In this document: in pieces, positions 1-6,547 of the stretch | How the letters are laid out: every line of letters starts with the position of its first letter | How positions within the stretch are numbered: position 1 is the first letter of the stretch | Virus record (IMG/VR): IMGVR_UViG_3300036859_000203 | Location: 1 to 42,134 of that record | Reading direction: 5' to 3' (one strand) | DNA from: a virus | Length of the DNA stretch: 42,134 nucleotides | Notes under the pieces: generated by a model | Database searches by the model: none | Told to the model about the DNA's origin: nothing | Seen by the model: the letters and a program-made list of their open reading frames with translations, nothing else | Made by a program: the position numbers and the translations under genes

Positions 1-139
1 TACTAAGTTTGAACTTGAAACCCCATCATCACGAAATGCAACCGTACCCGTACCGCTGGCAGCCGAGACTCGGCATCGCAATGCTGAAACTGTGTAGGCA
101 ACATAGAATTTGGCTTGACGGTATGCCTCAGTGAGGGAG
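1..139. repeat. Terminal direct repeat, left copy
   Basis: Bases 1-139 match bases 41996-42134 with a single difference (T at 91, A at 42086). The difference falls in the third position of a Thr codon (ACA versus ACT, minus strand) of the fibre gene that reads through it. This is what circular assembly of a phage population gives. It is not a convincing physical terminal repeat, because the reading frame continues unbroken across the join. Confidence 0.95.
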
Positions 140-231
140 TTATTAATGGCATTCCCAAACGGGGCACTAAAGTTTGAAGTGTTCTGGGCCGCATTATTAG
201 AGCCACCAGCAAAGAAACGCCATTGGGTCAT
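1..231 (-). CDS. Repeat-containing tail fibre/appendage protein, N-terminal part (continues at window end)
   Basis: This is the first 77 codons of the gene whose remainder lies at 39494-41995. The ATG at 229-231 begins MTQWRFFAGG, two bases after the TGA of the preceding gene (234-236). Reading leftward through base 1 and into the right-hand copy of the terminal repeat keeps the frame. The joined product is about 910 residues. The N-terminal segment is polar, rich in Asn, Ser and Ala, and has no signal peptide, as expected for a virion protein. Its role is inferred from tail context and from the repeats in the rest of the protein; see the entry at 39494. Confidence 0.85.
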   Translation of the reverse strand, partial: MTQWRFFAGGSNNAAQNTSNFSAPFGNAINNSLTEAYRQAKFYVAYTVSALRCRVSAASGTGTVAFRDDGVSSSNLV

Positions 232-233
232 TC

Positions 234-839
234 TCAGACCTCAATCGTTACGTGGCCGACCCCATGCTGGATATCCATAATCGCAGCTACGCGTTGGCGG
301 ACTTGCTCGTTGATCTGGCCGCCACTACTCACAATCAACTTGCGGCTTTCTCCCTTACCCGACCACTTAGCTACCACCTTGTCACGATCAAAACCCTGCA
401 TTTCGGATTCCATTGCATCTATGGCCTGAGCCTTGCGCATGTTGTCGCGTTGATTCCAGCCCCAAGCTTTGACCATGCCGTCATGTTTGGCTCGTGCTGG
501 CGCTGGCAGGCTCCCTGTAGTGACAGGCTCAGAAGTGAATCCCCTGATGGTTTCTGGCATCTGCTCGTCAGGATTCTTTTCTAGCCACTCAACATGATTG
601 AGGCGACGGAACCAGGCACGTTGGTACTCGATGTATTCCTTGAGCGGTTTCCAGTTGCCATCCCACCAGAGCAGCATTCCTACTGGCATATCAACCTGAT
701 GCGCCGGACAGACGCGCTCAAAAGCAGCGATCCGGTGCTCGCGCTGGTCAACGGGAGCCTCAACATCCCATATGGTCAGGATGCGACAACCTGGAGATTC
801 GCAGGTATCTGGCTCCCATGCTTGAACCTTTATCTTCAC
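234..839 (-). CDS. Uncharacterised protein, about 201 aa, in the tail/cargo module
   Basis: The GTG start at 839 overlaps the TGA of the upstream methyltransferase gene as GTGA, which supports this start and translational coupling. The stop lies two bases before the ATG of the fibre gene. The N-terminal third has two CxxxxC/CxxH-like features (CESPGC near residue 13 and a later VCPAH). The middle is Trp-rich (LLWWDGNW, RAWFRRL) and the C-terminus is a basic/acidic mix. There is no signal peptide or membrane segment. I do not recognise the family. Its place immediately before the fibre suggests a fibre chaperone, a fibre-associated protein or part of the same mobile cassette, but nothing in the sequence proves it. 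Confidence 0.75.
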   Translation of the reverse strand: MKIKVQAWEPDTCESPGCRILTIWDVEAPVDQREHRIAAFERVCPAHQVDMPVGMLLWWDGNWKPLKEYIEYQRAWFRRLNHVEWLEKNPDEQMPETIRGFTSEPVTTGSLPAPARAKHDGMVKAWGWNQRDNMRKAQAIDAMESEMQGFDRDKVVAKWSGKGESRKLIVSSGGQINEQVRQRVAAIMDIQHGVGHVTIEV

Positions 840-1270
840 CAGCGCATCACCTCATACCCTTCGGTGCCTATGCCGTGAGTACTGCGCTTACTGATTTGAC
901 CGAGCAGGTATGCATCCCCAATGTTGGCAAGAATGAAGTCGTAGGTACCACCGTCATCCTCAAGGGGCGGCAGATCATTTGCCTCGATTGTTTTTTTGGC
1001 GTGCTCCCAGAGGGCGGGTATTTTCTCGGCATAAGCGACTTCACGTGCGCCAAGACTAGACGCGGCCAAACCAAGAATCGGCGCGGCGCCACAACCAAAG
1101 TCAAGCACGCGCTTGCCCTTAACATCAGCCTCAGTCAAGGCTTCAAGACAGCGCCGCGTGCTGATGTGCCACCACGGATGTGCCGAGTAAGTTAGCTCGT
1201 TCGCCAGCAGCAGGATGCCATCGCCCTTTTCGTGCTCGCCACGAATCTTGAAGCCGCAGAAGTCCAGCAT
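836..1270 (-). CDS. PrmA-like class I SAM-dependent methyltransferase, short form
   Basis: About 144 residues form a Rossmann-type SAM-binding core. Residues about 27-45 (ANELTYSAHPWW then TRRCLEAL) resemble the pre-core segment of ribosomal protein L11 methyltransferases. Motif I is VLDFGCGAAPILGLAA near residue 53, with an acidic residue after the next strand (AYAEK). Motif IV-like FILANI lies near residue 111. The ATG at 1270 overlaps the TGA of the metalloprotease-like gene (TGATG); a TTG three bases upstream is possible. At half the usual PrmA length it lacks the N-terminal substrate-recognition domain, so the target is unknown. It may modify a virion or host protein. Class I methyltransferase: confident; PrmA relation: moderate. 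Confidence 0.82.
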   Translation of the reverse strand: MLDFCGFKIRGEHEKGDGILLLANELTYSAHPWWHISTRRCLEALTEADVKGKRVLDFGCGAAPILGLAASSLGAREVAYAEKIPALWEHAKKTIEANDLPPLEDDGGTYDFILANIGDAYLLGQISKRSTHGIGTEGYEVMRW

Positions 1271-1776
1271 CAATAGATGATCTCCAGCTCCTCGAAGTCA
1301 TGAGCATTCGGATACAACGCACCCCAATTAGTCCCCATACAGGAATCGCTGGCGTCCTGATGATCTAATCCGAGAGCGTGACCTAACTCCTGACAGATCG
1401 CGTGCTGGTCGGGGTTGGGCAGATAGTAGGTGTTGACGACAATCAGGACGGCGGTGTAGCTGTTGCCTCTCTGCCCCCAGGTTGTCAGCGCTGCGTAGAA
1501 GGTTGGACCGTCGTTGCGCGCACAGATAACGACTGCACCAGAAACGACGGTGCAGTTCTCCGCCCCATCCTCTTTCACATAATCAATTGCTGTAGACAGA
1601 CTCCATGAATCTGCTGCGGCCGTAACTGCGCCATCCCAACTCGCCGGAGTCTTGTCGACTAGGCGTACAGTGACCGGCGCGTGGCCCTTCCATTTGATGC
1701 CGTAGTAATGACTGGCGTATGCGGTGCCAAGGCCAAGGGCAGTAACAATGGCCGCGACTATAAACAAAATCTTCAT
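1270..1776 (-). CDS. Exported metalloprotease-like (matrixin/metzincin-type) protein with Gln at the first zinc-ligand position
   Basis: 168 residues. The start has a Sec-type signal (Lys, then a hydrophobic stretch to about residue 20). Near residues 125-141 is a metzincin-like core, HAICQELGHALGLDHQD: relative to HExxHxxGxxH, the first His is Gln (codon CAG) while Glu130, His133, Gly136 and His139 are kept. A Met-turn-like CMG follows at 146-148 and the protein ends PNAHDFEELEIIY. I recall predicted bacterial proteases with the same QE..GH..GL.H core and PN.HD..L..IY ending, so the Gln may be a family trait. It is coupled to the next gene by TGATG. Possible roles are envelope penetration, fibre or host-surface processing, or lysogenic conversion; activity is untested. 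Confidence 0.8.
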   Translation of the reverse strand: MKILFIVAAIVTALGLGTAYASHYYGIKWKGHAPVTVRLVDKTPASWDGAVTAAADSWSLSTAIDYVKEDGAENCTVVSGAVVICARNDGPTFYAALTTWGQRGNSYTAVLIVVNTYYLPNPDQHAICQELGHALGLDHQDASDSCMGTNWGALYPNAHDFEELEIIY

Positions 1777-1790
1777 GCCGCAATCTTTCG

Positions 1791-2198
1791 TTACCCAGCT
1801 TCGGTCATCGTCACCTTACCGTTTTCGTCAACGGTCTTGACCCACTTGTTCGGGGCGCCAACTGAGGCGTATTTGTACTGAAACTCGACGACGTCTTCTG
1901 GCCACACCCATTCGTACATACCCTGATGCGTGTCGGGGTTAGTGCCGCTGAGCCCTTCGCCCAATTCATTGACGGTGTAAGGTACACGGACAAACTCAAC
2001 TCCATCGAGAATGAGGTTGCTTTCATTGCCCGGAGGCAAACCCCAGACCTTGCCGGACATACCAGTAGCGGTCAGCGGGTCGAATCGCGCCCAGCCGCCG
2101 TCTACCTTCTGCCACACCTGCGTATCGGCAGCGCGGAAGAAAATCCCCGGCTGAATCTCGTCGTAGTTGTACTTCTTCAGCACATCTTCAGCACTCAT
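1791..2198 (-). CDS. Uncharacterised tail-module protein, 135 aa
   Basis: Starts ATG at 2198 with a good AAGGAG eight bases upstream. The protein is acidic and Trp/Tyr-rich (QVWQKVDGGWARFDP, MYEWVWPEDVVEFQYKY) with no membrane segment or cysteine motif. It ends 14 bases before the metalloprotease-like gene. The composition, with short beta-forming segments and aromatic residues, fits a small structural or carbohydrate-contacting domain, but I do not recognise a family. Its position between a fibre-like protein and the metalloprotease-like gene makes a minor tail component or cargo protein the leading guess. Confidence 0.75.
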   Translation of the reverse strand: MSAEDVLKKYNYDEIQPGIFFRAADTQVWQKVDGGWARFDPLTATGMSGKVWGLPPGNESNLILDGVEFVRVPYTVNELGEGLSGTNPDTHQGMYEWVWPEDVVEFQYKYASVGAPNKWVKTVDENGKVTMTEAG

Positions 2199-2219
2199 TA
2201 TCTATTCTCCTTGCCGAAA

Positions 2220-2651
2220 CTAAGCCAGCGTTACACTGAACGCGGCAGCGTTGAACTGGAAGATGTCGCCGACGCCTACCGTCTTACTCGCCGTCAACGC
2301 ACCGTGGAACAAGCTGTTACCAGCGCCCCACGTCGCGCTATCGACAAGTGCGCAATGGCTGACCGTGCCCCATGTGGCCGTCGTGCAAGTCGGGAACGTA
2401 ATCGCGGCGACGTTCGCTGAGAGGCCACCCGTTGTGTCTGGAGCCGACCAGTTCGCGTCTAACGGGTTAGGTCCCGTACGCGCATACGCGTTAGCGTTCG
2501 TGACCTCCGTGATTGTCGCGCCTGTCTGCGCATCAGTCGTCGCCGCCGTAGCAAGCGCCACGCGCAGCGTCGCTGTCTTCGCGAAGCCCGCGCCCGTACG
2601 GAAAATGAGGGTGCGGAGTGCATCTTCCATGTAGTCCGACATAGCGCTCAT
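2220..2651 (-). CDS. Small tail fibre-like structural protein
   Basis: 143 residues. The pattern is typical of a widespread small phage tail family: an N-terminal helix (MSDYMEDALRTLIFR), then TLRVALATAATTD, a central ITFPTCTTATWGTVSHCALVD, and a terminal SLFHGALTASKTVGVGDIFQF with a final beta strand. Members are usually annotated as tail fibre or virion proteins; this assignment is from memory of the family pattern. The ATG at 2651 overlaps the previous stop as ATGA (2648-2651). It lies in the tail operon, two genes after the tail tube. Confidence 0.8.
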   Translation of the reverse strand: MSAMSDYMEDALRTLIFRTGAGFAKTATLRVALATAATTDAQTGATITEVTNANAYARTGPNPLDANWSAPDTTGGLSANVAAITFPTCTTATWGTVSHCALVDSATWGAGNSLFHGALTASKTVGVGDIFQFNAAAFSVTLA

Positions 2652-3064
2652 AGATCAATCCTTTCGGGCAGATATGGCCTCTGCCTGCGGAGCTCTTTGC
2701 TCGGTGCGATCCACGCGAGCTTCGCTTTGATAATGTTGCCGTAAACCGGTTTACCGCCGGGTTTTACTGTGATCTCGATGCCGGCCGCTTCACTCCCGCC
2801 GATAATTCTGTACTGCAGAGACAGGCTCGGCAGCGCCGCGTCGGTTACTTGCTTTGTCTTCTTCGCCAGGTCGTAGAGTGCATCGTAGAGCGGGTCTTTA
2901 CGTGGCCAGACAGGCGACGGAGGAACCTGCAAAACGACGCCTGGTGGAGCCGTCTGGATCATGACCTGCTGATGCGGGATCGAGAGCGCGTCCTTGGCGA
3001 CGTTTCGCAGAGCGGTGGCCAAGTCAGTCAAGAGCTCCATGCTGATCTCGTGGCTGATGTTCAT
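2648..3064 (-). CDS. Uncharacterised protein following the tail tube gene
   Basis: About 138 residues from the ATG at 3064 (MNISHEISMELL); a GTG at 3073 inside the tail tube stop region is an alternative. The N-terminal third looks helical. A Pro-rich middle (VLQVPPSPVWPRKDP) is followed by a helix, then alternating beta strands (LSLQYRIIGG, GIEITVKPGGKPVYG) and a basic end. The family was not recognised. The position directly after the tube and ATGA coupling to the next gene suggest a minor tail or neck component. The start is uncertain because neither candidate has a strong ribosome-binding site. Confidence 0.7.
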   Translation of the reverse strand: MNISHEISMELLTDLATALRNVAKDALSIPHQQVMIQTAPPGVVLQVPPSPVWPRKDPLYDALYDLAKKTKQVTDAALPSLSLQYRIIGGSEAAGIEITVKPGGKPVYGNIIKAKLAWIAPSKELRRQRPYLPERIDL

Positions 3065-3065
3065 G

Positions 3066-4070
3066 TTATGCACCGCCTAGAACGGCAGTGTTATTTGAGA
3101 GCACTGCGCTAAATAGATTCGTTCCATCCGTCGCCGACTCCAGCTCGAGTACGACGGTGTTTTGTCCGTTCTCCGAACCGACGAGCAGAATGTCCGGCTT
3201 CGTGTATTTGTAAAGTCCGTCGAGCTTGAGGTCGCGTGAGCTGGACCCCGAGACCTGCAGCCGAATCGCGCGCAGAGTGCCGGCGACCGCGGCGGCCTTT
3301 TCGGTTGCGAACCTGGTCGTGTCGAGCAGGCAGGTGAGCTTAAGCGTTGTCCAGACCTCGTCGGGATTAAGAATGTAGGTCGTGAAGTCGAGATCCGTGC
3401 GTCCGTCCGCCGTCATCTGCGGCATAAGGCCAGTGTTGAAGATCAGCTCGGCGCCGATGATCTGAGCCGTGAGCTGCGTGCCACCGAGGGCGCCCCACGA
3501 CGTATCGAGGTAGGCCTTCATGAGCGCCGACGGCGCGATCTCTGGCGTCGGGATCGAGAGCGCTGGCGTGAACGTGGACGCCTGTTGCCGGCGCCCGAAG
3601 AGCTGCGCGTTGAATCGCAGCGGTTCGCCCTCGACGTACTTGAAGCCGATCTGAGAGGCCATGACGTAGCCCCACTCATGGTCGACCTGGGCGGCGATGT
3701 CGTTAAGGCGACGCTCAAAGGTCCAGCTCTGCGGCGTCGGGTCGGCGGTCAGCGAACGGGTATACGTCCAGACCGTTGGGGCGACGCCGACGCCGGTGAC
3801 GCCACCAACGACGCTCATGCTGAGCCATGCTTGGAGTTGTTCATAATTGAGCGGCGTGTCCGGGAGCGTGATCAGCGTGCCGCGCTGTGTCGGCGTCTCA
3901 TTGCCGCGATTGCGGAGCAGCAGCCCCTTGGCGAGCGCCGGCCGGAACATAAGGCCGGTCTCGTCGAAATCAATGTGTTCACAGATGATCCCGTGCGTCG
4001 CGGCGACGAGTGTGCCGTGGACGGTCTCGACTCCGAACTGGTAGCGTTCTAGCGCCTGTAGAGCTGGCAT
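3066..4070 (-). CDS. Major tail tube protein
   Basis: 334 residues, starting ATG at 4070 with GAGG eight bases upstream. The opening MPALQALERYQFGVETVHGT and the later beta-rich layout (GYVMASQIGFKYVEGEPLRF, then AELIFNTGLMPQMTADGR, then RAIRLQVSG) match the long tail-tube family of siphoviruses. In that family an ELQYG/ETT-like start is followed by sandwich domains with an inserted domain. The genes before it are the head-tail completion genes, in the usual order. Tail tube proteins polymerise around the tape measure. An assembly chaperone normally follows closely, but here about 5.7 kb of circular genome separates the two. Confidence 0.85.
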   Translation of the reverse strand: MPALQALERYQFGVETVHGTLVAATHGIICEHIDFDETGLMFRPALAKGLLLRNRGNETPTQRGTLITLPDTPLNYEQLQAWLSMSVVGGVTGVGVAPTVWTYTRSLTADPTPQSWTFERRLNDIAAQVDHEWGYVMASQIGFKYVEGEPLRFNAQLFGRRQQASTFTPALSIPTPEIAPSALMKAYLDTSWGALGGTQLTAQIIGAELIFNTGLMPQMTADGRTDLDFTTYILNPDEVWTTLKLTCLLDTTRFATEKAAAVAGTLRAIRLQVSGSSSRDLKLDGLYKYTKPDILLVGSENGQNTVVLELESATDGTNLFSAVLSNNTAVLGGA

Positions 4071-4073
4071 CGC

Positions 4074-4283
4074 TTAGTCCTCTCCCGCGGCCGCTGCCGG
4101 TTTCGATTTCTTCTCTGTCGTTGATTCAAACAGGCCGCTCTCGGCGAGGGCATTCTTGTCGCAATTATTAGCAGCCGCGTAGTCTTCCGAGGCAGCCTCG
4201 AATTCCGCGTCGCTCATTTCCTGCCACGGCACGCCCGGCAGCGGCTCCGAGGCTTCACCCTTTATTGTCAGTTTCCAGGTCAT
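4074..4283 (-). CDS. Small acidic protein, 69 aa, between neck and tail tube genes
   Basis: The ATG at 4283 has AGGA seven bases upstream and follows the previous TAG directly. The protein opens with a beta segment (MTWKLTIKGEASEPLPGVPW), then a helical acidic segment (MSDAEFEAASEDYAAANN), and ends in a Lys/Ala-rich tail. No cysteine motif or membrane segment is present. It is conserved in position rather than in any family I recognise; a short accessory tail protein is plausible. Confidence 0.7.
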   Translation of the reverse strand: MTWKLTIKGEASEPLPGVPWQEMSDAEFEAASEDYAAANNCDKNALAESGLFESTTEKKSKPAAAAGED

Positions 4284-4284
4284 G

Positions 4285-4752
4285 CTAGGGTCCTATCTCG
4301 ATCGCGTCGACGAGCTCGACGTCGAGCTCGTGATCGCAGCCTATATATCGCTTCGCTCCATACTCGACTGGCCCGATTGTTGGATCGGCGCCGCGCCACT
4401 CGCTGATGTTCGTGACGGTCTGCTCCAGCGTGACATTGCGCGCCAGCATTTCCAGCATCGGCGTCTCGAAGGCCGAGGCCATTTCTGCTGCCACGTCGAG
4501 GTCGGCATCGTAAATCAAGAGCCGTGTCCGAAACGTATAGCTTCGGCGTGTCAACGCCGAGCCGAAGGCCACGGGACCCGCGACCCACTCGTTGAGAAAA
4601 CACGGCGTATCGGTGATCTCCGTACGCCCCGACGGATACCAGAGCCAGACTTTCTCGATCTTGAGATCGGAACCGTCTTTCCATGGCGCCACGAGCTGCG
4701 CCTCGAGCTCGGCGAGTTTCAGCCAGGCGTCGCGGATGTCTTTTGTCGCCAT
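4285..4752 (-). CDS. Tail terminator/neck-like protein, 155 aa
   Basis: It lies between the HK97 gp10-like gene and the tail tube gene, where the tail terminator usually sits; the size fits. The ATG at 4752 immediately follows the TAG of the gp10-like gene. The sequence begins with a long helix (ATKDIRDAWLKLAELEAQLV), has a strand pair (RRSYTFRTRLLIYDADLDVAAEMA) and ends with beta strands (KRYIGCDHELDVELVDAIEI). This alpha/beta pattern matches tail-terminator-like folds, which form a hexameric ring at the head-proximal tail end. Assignment is from order and pattern, not from a conserved motif. Confidence 0.65.
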   Translation of the reverse strand: MATKDIRDAWLKLAELEAQLVAPWKDGSDLKIEKVWLWYPSGRTEITDTPCFLNEWVAGPVAFGSALTRRSYTFRTRLLIYDADLDVAAEMASAFETPMLEMLARNVTLEQTVTNISEWRGADPTIGPVEYGAKRYIGCDHELDVELVDAIEIGP

Positions 4753-5091
4753 CTAATCTGACCACGTTTCCTCTATCCGTCTGATCGCCGCCTTGATGAC
4801 GTTTGGCGCCATGCCCTTGACAATCGCCTCATTCTTTCGCTGCCACGACGAGCCGACCTGGCGCGGGTTGTGCAGCGTCGAGCTGAACGTGACCGCGAGC
4901 GGCTTATTGAAGCGCGATACCGTGTTGCGCCTTATGCCAAGACCAGCCTTTTTGACCGGGCGCTCGATGCGATCGCCGAATTTGTTGACAACCTCGTCGA
5001 TGGAAGGATCCAGGAGGACGCTGTAGCCCAACTTTCGCTCCAGCTCGTCGAGGCCGAGGATCTTGACGTTCTTGTTTACTGTCGCCGGCAT
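4753..5091 (-). CDS. HK97 gp10-like head-tail joining protein
   Basis: The true start is the ATG at 5091 (MPATVNKNVKILGLDELERKL), overlapping the upstream stop as TGATG; a longer open frame to 5316 has unnatural composition. The 112 residues include the family hallmarks: an early LGLDELERKL, a central helix with DRIERPVKKAGLGIRRN, and a C-terminal WQRKNEAIVKGMAPNVI. Gp10-like proteins act at the head-tail interface or in tail completion. Order (connector, gp10-like, terminator, tube) agrees. Confidence 0.75.
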   Translation of the reverse strand: MPATVNKNVKILGLDELERKLGYSVLLDPSIDEVVNKFGDRIERPVKKAGLGIRRNTVSRFNKPLAVTFSSTLHNPRQVGSSWQRKNEAIVKGMAPNVIKAAIRRIEETWSD

Positions 5092-5759
5092 CAGAATCTC
5101 GTTCCTGCGTGGTAGTCGGTCATGAGCCCCTGGAGGATTGCGCGCGCCTGCGGTGAGGCTTCGATCACGGCGTCCATTTCTGTAATCCGGCCCGTCGCAA
5201 ACGGCGACTTGAGCTGGATGATCGAGGTGAGGATGATCGTCGCGCTCTTGATCGCCGCCGGAACGGCAGGCCAGCCGTGAACCGCCGTGACCTTGACGCG
5301 CTGCCGCGGCGCCCATGCTCTCTGACTACCCCATTCCGTGAGGCCGATCTGTGAGTACGGCTTGACCTCGGGGCCGACGGCAGCGTTGCGTGGCAGCAGT
5401 TCGTAATCGTTCGCGACGAGTGTCTGCGAATAGGTCCCGTCCATACCCTGATCAATCTCGATTGACGTGAGAGTAACGATGTCCTGGACGTCGAGGACAC
5501 GGCTCAGGCCGCCATATTTCCAGGGATTTTCGGACTCAGCCCAATCGTCCCTTAGCGGCCTGCCACTGCTTTTAGGCATATAGATGCGGGCGGTCGCCGC
5601 CGCGTCCTTGTTAAAGCCGGAGGGACGGTCCAGTTTGTGATCTATGTAGCGCGAGACCGCAAGCAGGTCACGAGCGATGGCGACGCTATCGCTGCCGGAC
5701 GACTGCGTGATTGCAGTCCGATATTCTTCATCCGTTGCGTAGGCGTCCGCGATTGGCAC
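5091..5759 (-). CDS. Head-tail connector (gp6/gp15-like) protein
   Basis: 222 residues, starting ATG at 5759. Helical N-terminal segments (ADAYATDEEYRTAITQ, DSVAIARDLLAVSRYIDHKL) are followed by a beta-rich middle with VLDVQDIVTLTSIEI and YSQTLVANDYELLPRNA, then RVKVTAVHGWPAVPAAIKSATIIL. The last pattern (VTAxxGWpavPxxIk.A) is the typical signature of phage connector proteins of the gp6-like family, which stack beneath the portal. It overlaps the next gene by one base. Confidence 0.82.
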   Translation of the reverse strand: MPIADAYATDEEYRTAITQSSGSDSVAIARDLLAVSRYIDHKLDRPSGFNKDAAATARIYMPKSSGRPLRDDWAESENPWKYGGLSRVLDVQDIVTLTSIEIDQGMDGTYSQTLVANDYELLPRNAAVGPEVKPYSQIGLTEWGSQRAWAPRQRVKVTAVHGWPAVPAAIKSATIILTSIIQLKSPFATGRITEMDAVIEASPQARAILQGLMTDYHAGTRF

Positions 5760-5768
5760 TTCATCCCC

Positions 5769-6287
5769 TTATTCGATGTAGAGCGTTATGGTCATCGCCA
5801 TGCCAGCTGACTCGTTCGTCTCGGCCAGCGTGATTTGCAGAATGCCGTAGAGGTCGCGCGTGTCTGAGTGCACGAGTAGTGGCGCCGCCGGCGTCACGCT
5901 CGAAACCTTAAAGGAGAACGCGCCGACATCAACAAGCGCCGGGAAATCAATCTGGCCGAGATACTGGACGTTGTCTGCGGCAGCCAATGAAAAGGCCACG
6001 TTGTCCCGCATTTCCGAAGTCGTCGGAGCCGATGAGAACAGGTGCAGGCTGAACGTTGCGACGACGAGGCCACTGGTCGCGCCGCAAGCGAGCGAAGCGC
6101 CAACGAGCTTGCCTACGCCTCCAGTTTTCCGCAGCGCGTTGACAAATTGGATCGGTGCACCAACCGTGGCACTGCTAAAAACGACATCGTTCTGGGCATA
6201 GTTGCCAACCGCGGCCGCCGCAAACGCCGCCTGAACCGAGGAGATCGGCGAAAGCAGTTTGGCTGCAGTTTCGTATTCGGTGGTCAT
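5769..6287 (-). CDS. Uncharacterised probable virion protein, 172 aa
   Basis: The ATG at 6287 overlaps the previous stop (ATGA). The sequence is Ala/Val/Ser-rich, almost all predicted beta, with NYAQNDVVFSSA, RKTGGVGKLVGASLAC, VATFSLHLFSS and a last strand MAMTITLYIE. I recognise the general type as a small beta-sandwich structural protein often seen in phage head regions, but no family name. Between a zinc-ribbon protein and the connector, it may be a minor capsid or surface decoration protein. Confidence 0.72.
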   Translation of the reverse strand: MTTEYETAAKLLSPISSVQAAFAAAAVGNYAQNDVVFSSATVGAPIQFVNALRKTGGVGKLVGASLACGATSGLVVATFSLHLFSSAPTTSEMRDNVAFSLAAADNVQYLGQIDFPALVDVGAFSFKVSSVTPAAPLLVHSDTRDLYGILQITLAETNESAGMAMTITLYIE

Positions 6288-6547
6288 GCCTTATTCCTCG
6301 CCGGACGGCCGCGCCGTGGCGTCGTCGTCGTCGTAATAGTCTCGTCGTCGTCTGACTCCACCTCTTGCTTCGGCACCGCCATTTCCTCCGCCGCTATTTC
6401 GGCGAGAGCACAGACTGGCGTCCCGGGACGGGAGGTCGTGCCGTCGGCGAGGAAGCAACACCCGCAGACATAACAATGCAGCGCGCCTTCTTTGGCGCCG
6501 CCGCCCTCGTGAGGGGTGAGTCGAGAATCGCAATGTGGGCAATTCAT
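6284..6547 (-). CDS. Zinc-ribbon protein with an AT-hook-like C-terminus
   Basis: 87 residues. Two CxxC-type pairs (MNCPHCDSR at the start and HCYVCGCCF near residue 30) form a probable zinc ribbon. An acidic Asp/Glu/Thr linker follows, encoded by GTC/GTA triplet runs. The end is PRRGRPARNK, which contains the RGRP core of AT-hook minor-groove binders. It is coupled by ATGA to both neighbours: the glycosyltransferase-FkbM fusion upstream and the beta-rich protein downstream. A role binding DNA or regulating the local transcript is possible, as is a structural zinc protein; the AT-hook reading is an inference from one short motif. Confidence 0.72.
   Translation of the reverse strand: MNCPHCDSRLTPHEGGGAKEGALHCYVCGCCFLADGTTSRPGTPVCALAEIAAEEMAVPKQEVESDDDETITTTTTPRRGRPARNKA

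Noticed and set aside
1-139. Physical direct terminal repeats of the virion genome
   Set aside because: The fibre reading frame is continuous across the join, so a true DTR would have to lie inside that gene; an assembly overlap of a circular or permuted genome explains it more simply.
5092-5316. Longer start for the gp10-like gene
   Set aside because: The added residues have a low-complexity Arg/Gly/His composition and overlap the connector gene; the ATG at 5091 in TGATG is better.
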